From: Stereocaulon alpinum
Lineage: Eukaryota > Ascomycota > Lecanoromycetes > Lecanorales > Stereocaulaceae
DNA: 64,000 nucleotides
Reading direction: 5' to 3'
Assembly (NCBI GenBank): GCA_018257865.1
Contig: JAEUBA010000101.1
Coordinates: 39,710-103,709, forward strand
In this document: one piece after another, positions 60,545 to 64,000 of the stretch
How positions within the stretch are numbered: position 1 is the stretch's first letter
How the letters are laid out: every line of letters starts with the position of its first letter
Translations under genes and position numbers: made by a program
The notes under the pieces: generated by a model
Told to the model about the DNA's origin: nothing
The model's input: the letters and a program-made list of their open reading frames with translations, nothing else
Databases searched by the model: none

Positions 60545-61525
60545 CTAGTTGTAGTCAAGTTCGATGAGTTCCGCATCGACTTCGTAAATATCGTCATCGT
60601 GATATTCCTCATCCTCAATTAGGGTCTGGGCGCTGTGAAGGGGTCGGGAACTGAAGTCGAGTGGGGAACTGCCACTAATGGGATGTTGGTATTCTGCCGC
60701 GTTGATGGCGCCTCTATAGCTAGGAGGGAAATTGCTCTGTTGCTATGGTATGGTCAGTACCTTGAGAGGAAAACGAGCAGAGATTGACCCAGAGACGCAG
60801 ATGTAGCACACTGATTCGGCACTTACCACGCATTTGCTGCAAACGGTACCTGCTCTCTCGACCAGTTCCGTACTGTTACACTTCCGGACGCCGTATGCGG
60901 TCTTGTTTACGCACTCGAAACCCCCCAATTGCATTGGTACAGGCCCGCGAGGAGCTGCAGCACGACGGAAAGTGGTTTGCGTCACCTCGTCCACACTAGC
61001 GACCTTTGTCGGAAGCAGTATCAGCAAGGGCACGAAGTAGGAGCAATCATGCACGGGTTGGGATCAAAGAACACTTACATCCTTGTACAAAGATACTGTA
61101 CCTGGAGTCACGAAACTATTCGGACCCTCAATGCCATGAAACGAACCACAGAAGGTAGCCATGGGATGAAGAGCTTGTTCACTCATGATGTTTGGTGAAG
61201 TCTTAACAGGTAGGAGAGCTTGTGAGTTCCAATTGATAGGTCTTCGGTTCAGAGATGGTAGATGTTGCTTTTGCAATGAGAGTAATGGTACGAATTGCTC
61301 AACGGGAGTTGGAAGGGGCATTATATAGGACGCGGATACCACTATCAGGGTCTGTGAGTTAGAAGCAAAGGCATTGAATCCATCGTGGGGCTTAGAGAGC
61401 CCCCTTTCCCAGTCGTGTATAGTCGGTGCTCGACAATGATTCATAACGTCTGCCTGGCAAATGCTACGGTCGTCCTTATTGGGTTCCGACGGTGGAGTCA
61501 AGATCCGTAGTGTGGTGGTATTCAT
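60545..61525 (-). CDS. Hypothetical protein with a small cysteine cluster
   Basis: Three exons 61525-61079, 61003-60827 and 60742-60545 (introns 75 and 84 nt, GTAAGT donors) keep one frame and give 273 aa. I do not recognise the family. The middle has FRRAAAPRGPVPMQLGGFEC followed by five Cys within about 30 residues, including a CSKC pair, so it may bind a metal. The end is acidic (IEDEEYHDDDIYEVDAELIE). The join reads CSKCV then QQSNFPPSYRGA. Clean introns and codon flow suggest a real gene; the start at 61525 is simply the first ATG. Confidence 0.6.
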
Positions 61526-62994
61526 ATGTTATGTCCACTCTTGCAACCATGATTCGTCGGCTATAATGGCAACGTAAAGAAGGCGAAAATTGTGGTTCTT
61601 TGGCAGCGGGAAAGCTTGTTTCATAGATGAGCGTAAGGATCCGTTATACCATTCCGGGAAAAGCAGATGACTCCGTTAAAGACTGAGCCGTATAGGTCTT
61701 CACTGCGCCTTAGCGAGCTGAGAGTGCTACCGCCAGTAGCGAAGCAGCAAGCATTATCGGGAATGCTTCCTATATTCATCTGTCGAATCAGGTTTTCTCT
61801 CTCATGATGTACAGGCTTCCATGCGGAAGCTGTGGGTATGTGTAACCGCCCGGCAAAATGAATCCGCAGGAGCCGCGGCATAGCCCTCCGCCATCACAGA
61901 AAGCAAGTTCGTCGGCGTTGAGTGACTGTGTAGCGGAGCTGCAGGGACGATTATCCGATCAATGTCGTGGGCAGATGGTTGGCTCTTAGCGAAATGAGAG
62001 CCACGTTTGACACTTCAGACGAGATTACCGCTCGCACACCGCCATTGATACGGAACCCAGCGTACCACAACTACGTATAGTGGCAAAAATGTGTCCCCTA
62101 CTTACGGGGCTGACGCAAACAGTCGAAGGATGCGAATTGATAGATCGGTTTCCCTTCTAGTTGGCGGCAGGGATCGTTCACCGCATCGAACGTTGGTCAC
62201 GTTACCATCTCGTGGCGTTTGAGCTAAACGATCCTGGCCATCATATTACGTGGAATACAACAGGAGTAGAGGATGAGAGTGGCTCATAAAACAGTTTGGA
62301 TATTTGTAACGACGGTTCTGTTGTATGCGGCACACATCACTTCAGGCAGTCAGCCCAACTCATCAACTTTGAAACACCCGTGGATCCTTCGAACCATCGT
62401 CGCAAGCCACATTCCGATCATACGATACGTGGAACGGTGGCGAGGAAACGTGCTTGCAATCACGATCCACTCGATAGCAACTCCAATCCTTTGCTACTCA
62501 GTCGGCTCTTCTTACCTCGTTTCTCAATCAAGGGTTTCGCCCATCAGGGGGAGCAGCAAGTGCCGTGGCCAATCCCTTCTAACTGAGCATGCTCACGGTT
62601 CTTGAACCAGAGCCTCGATCTTTTGGAGGATTCTCATCCCGCGTGGTACCGATGGAATTCTTTTCTCTGACACTTCTCAGCCACGGCGGCGTGCCATGAT
62701 GCTAGCGATTGTCGCAGCGTGACGGCCATTCCTGTCCAGCCAGCTTTGCGAAGGCAGCAGCTAGAGCCGAGGATTGCGGATACTCTGCTTAATGACAGAG
62801 AGCTTGTCAGATGTTTTGGCTCGCCTATGACAGAAAGTTCCAGGATTACGTCGCATCGCGGCAGCTCCCATGCTTAGCTTTGACACGAAAAATTACAATC
62901 GTCCGCTCCAAGCCGTCTCCAATAGCCAAGTCTGATTGGACATTGCTAGGAAAGGAACTACAGTATTCTGACTGACACCAGGGGATAAGGGAAA
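61526..62994. other. Spacer between the last gene and the right-hand repeat
   Basis: 1.5 kb. Frames at 61621-61881 (minus) and 62273-62605 (plus) have no recognisable features. Base composition is normal (CA and TG present), so RIP has not spread here. Confidence 0.4.
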
Positions 62995-64000
62995 TGTCGG
63001 AATAATATTACTCCGCTCCGCAATAAGCGGCTTGGCGCCCGCTCCTAGATAAAACACCATAGCCTAGCTAGCTAGATTCAATCAATCCCCAGTTTACCAA
63101 GCCCAATAGACACCCTGCGAATCAGGTTGTCTGGGGCAGGTAATAGGGGATTAAGCTACTAATCGGTACAACCTAGCAAGAGGGTATACCGACACTGATC
63201 AGTTATCGACCTCAGATCAGCAAGGTAAAAAGAGAAAATTTCACCTTAACACCAACCCTCAACTGTAACTCCTATATCAATAATATCGCAGCTAACTATA
63301 CCACCAGCTGTACCAGCTACTGAAGAGGACGAGGGGACTATAACACCGTTTAGAATCGTCCTTAAAGACCCTATAAAGTCCTCAGCCACCGCCCTAGGAA
63401 TATTCGTTAAGCAAATAATAAATTACTACTAAAACTACGAAGAAGAAGGGTATAACCTATAGCTAAGCTTTATCTAAGACTTCAGCGATTAAAGCGAAGC
63501 CTTATTTAAGAAGGTAGAGAAAGGGTTAATATAAAACCTTAGGGACCTACTTTTCAACCGCAGCGTCTATATACCTAAGGATAAGACCTACGTCTATAAG
63601 TACCTAGTAAGGCTAGTAGATTAACTATAGTCTAAATAGCCTATAGACGTACTAAAGCTAGTAAAGAAGTCTAACGCTAACTCTACTAGTAACTCTAACA
63701 CGCCTAGCACGCCTACCTTAGGAAATAATTTTAATACGCCTAGTACGCCTACCTTAGGTAACTCTAACATACCTAGCTATCAAGCCTCAAGCGTGTGCGC
63801 GTTATAGCTACGCCAACGCAATAATATTAATTAGGGTCTAGGGGCTTAGCAATAGTATTACTACCTAGGACTCCCCTGTGTTTTAGGGATCTTTAGAAAT
63901 TAGTTCTGCTACTACTTAACTACTAAGTAATATAATTATATCTATTACTTAATACCTAAATCTAGTAACTTTACGTCTCTTATACCTTAGTACGCTAGCT
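62995..64000 (+). mobile_element. 5' end of an unclassified RIP-mutated LTR element, cut by the window edge
   Basis: A candidate 5' LTR of 200 bp (62995-63194) has matching inverted ends TGTCGG and CCGACA. From about 63290 a plus-strand frame reads with only TAA/TAG stops, as expected for CAA/CAG after RIP. It looks gag-like: a helical N-terminal part, then an in-frame repeat NTPSTPTLGN near 63695-63770. No enzyme domain is within the window, so gypsy or copia cannot be decided. The LTR itself is far less mutated than the body. Confidence 0.6.

Noticed and set aside
62273..62605. 110-codon plus-strand frame near the right-hand repeat
   Set aside because: Has a hydrophobic start but no recognisable domain or supporting context; chance is as likely.

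Overview
The window is nuclear DNA of a filamentous ascomycete (Pezizomycotina; gene style and repeat content would fit a Dothideomycete, but the order is not proven here). Protein genes carry short introns (48-200 nt) with GT-AG borders and CTAAC-like branch sites. Conserved eukaryotic proteins are recognisable: TAF10, GDE1, TBF1, PRMT5, PRP43, TMA46, OST4 and RPL26. Repeats show the RIP (repeat-induced point mutation) pattern: CpA and TpG are almost gone, TpA is everywhere, and CAA/CAG codons have become TAA/TAG.

Layout. 1-2113: an RTA1-family membrane protein (minus strand) and spacer. 2129-25160: a stack of dead LTR retrotransposons. The outer Ty1/copia element Cop-1 (2129-20061) contains a Ty3/gypsy chromodomain element Gyp-A (3010-12009), itself broken by a small non-autonomous LTR element (6697-8537). 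A second gypsy copy, Gyp-B (12627-19960), lies in opposite orientation inside the 3' LTR of Cop-1. A separate copia element, Cop-2 (20293-25160), follows. Target-site duplications resolve most insertions. Removing Cop-1 and Cop-2 joins one host coding sequence on the minus strand (25408 to 2114), so two insertions broke the same gene. 26911-61525: a gene-dense block of housekeeping and hypothetical genes. 62995-64000: the start of another RIP-mutated LTR element, cut by the window end.

The gene-dense part mixes transcription (TAF10, TBF1, a large C2H2/AT-hook protein), arginine methylation (PRMT5), splicing and ribosome assembly (PRP43), translation (RPL26, TMA46, a protein with an eIF4E-binding-like motif), N-glycosylation (OST4) and phospholipid turnover (GDE1). 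There is no operon logic, but several pairs are divergent with shared 5' regions: PRMT5/PRP43, TMA46/OST4, C2H2 gene/RPL26, and the eIF4E-motif gene/TBF1. All gene models are spliced by eye; each was checked for reading-frame continuity across exon joins. No CRISPR, rRNA or tRNA gene was seen.
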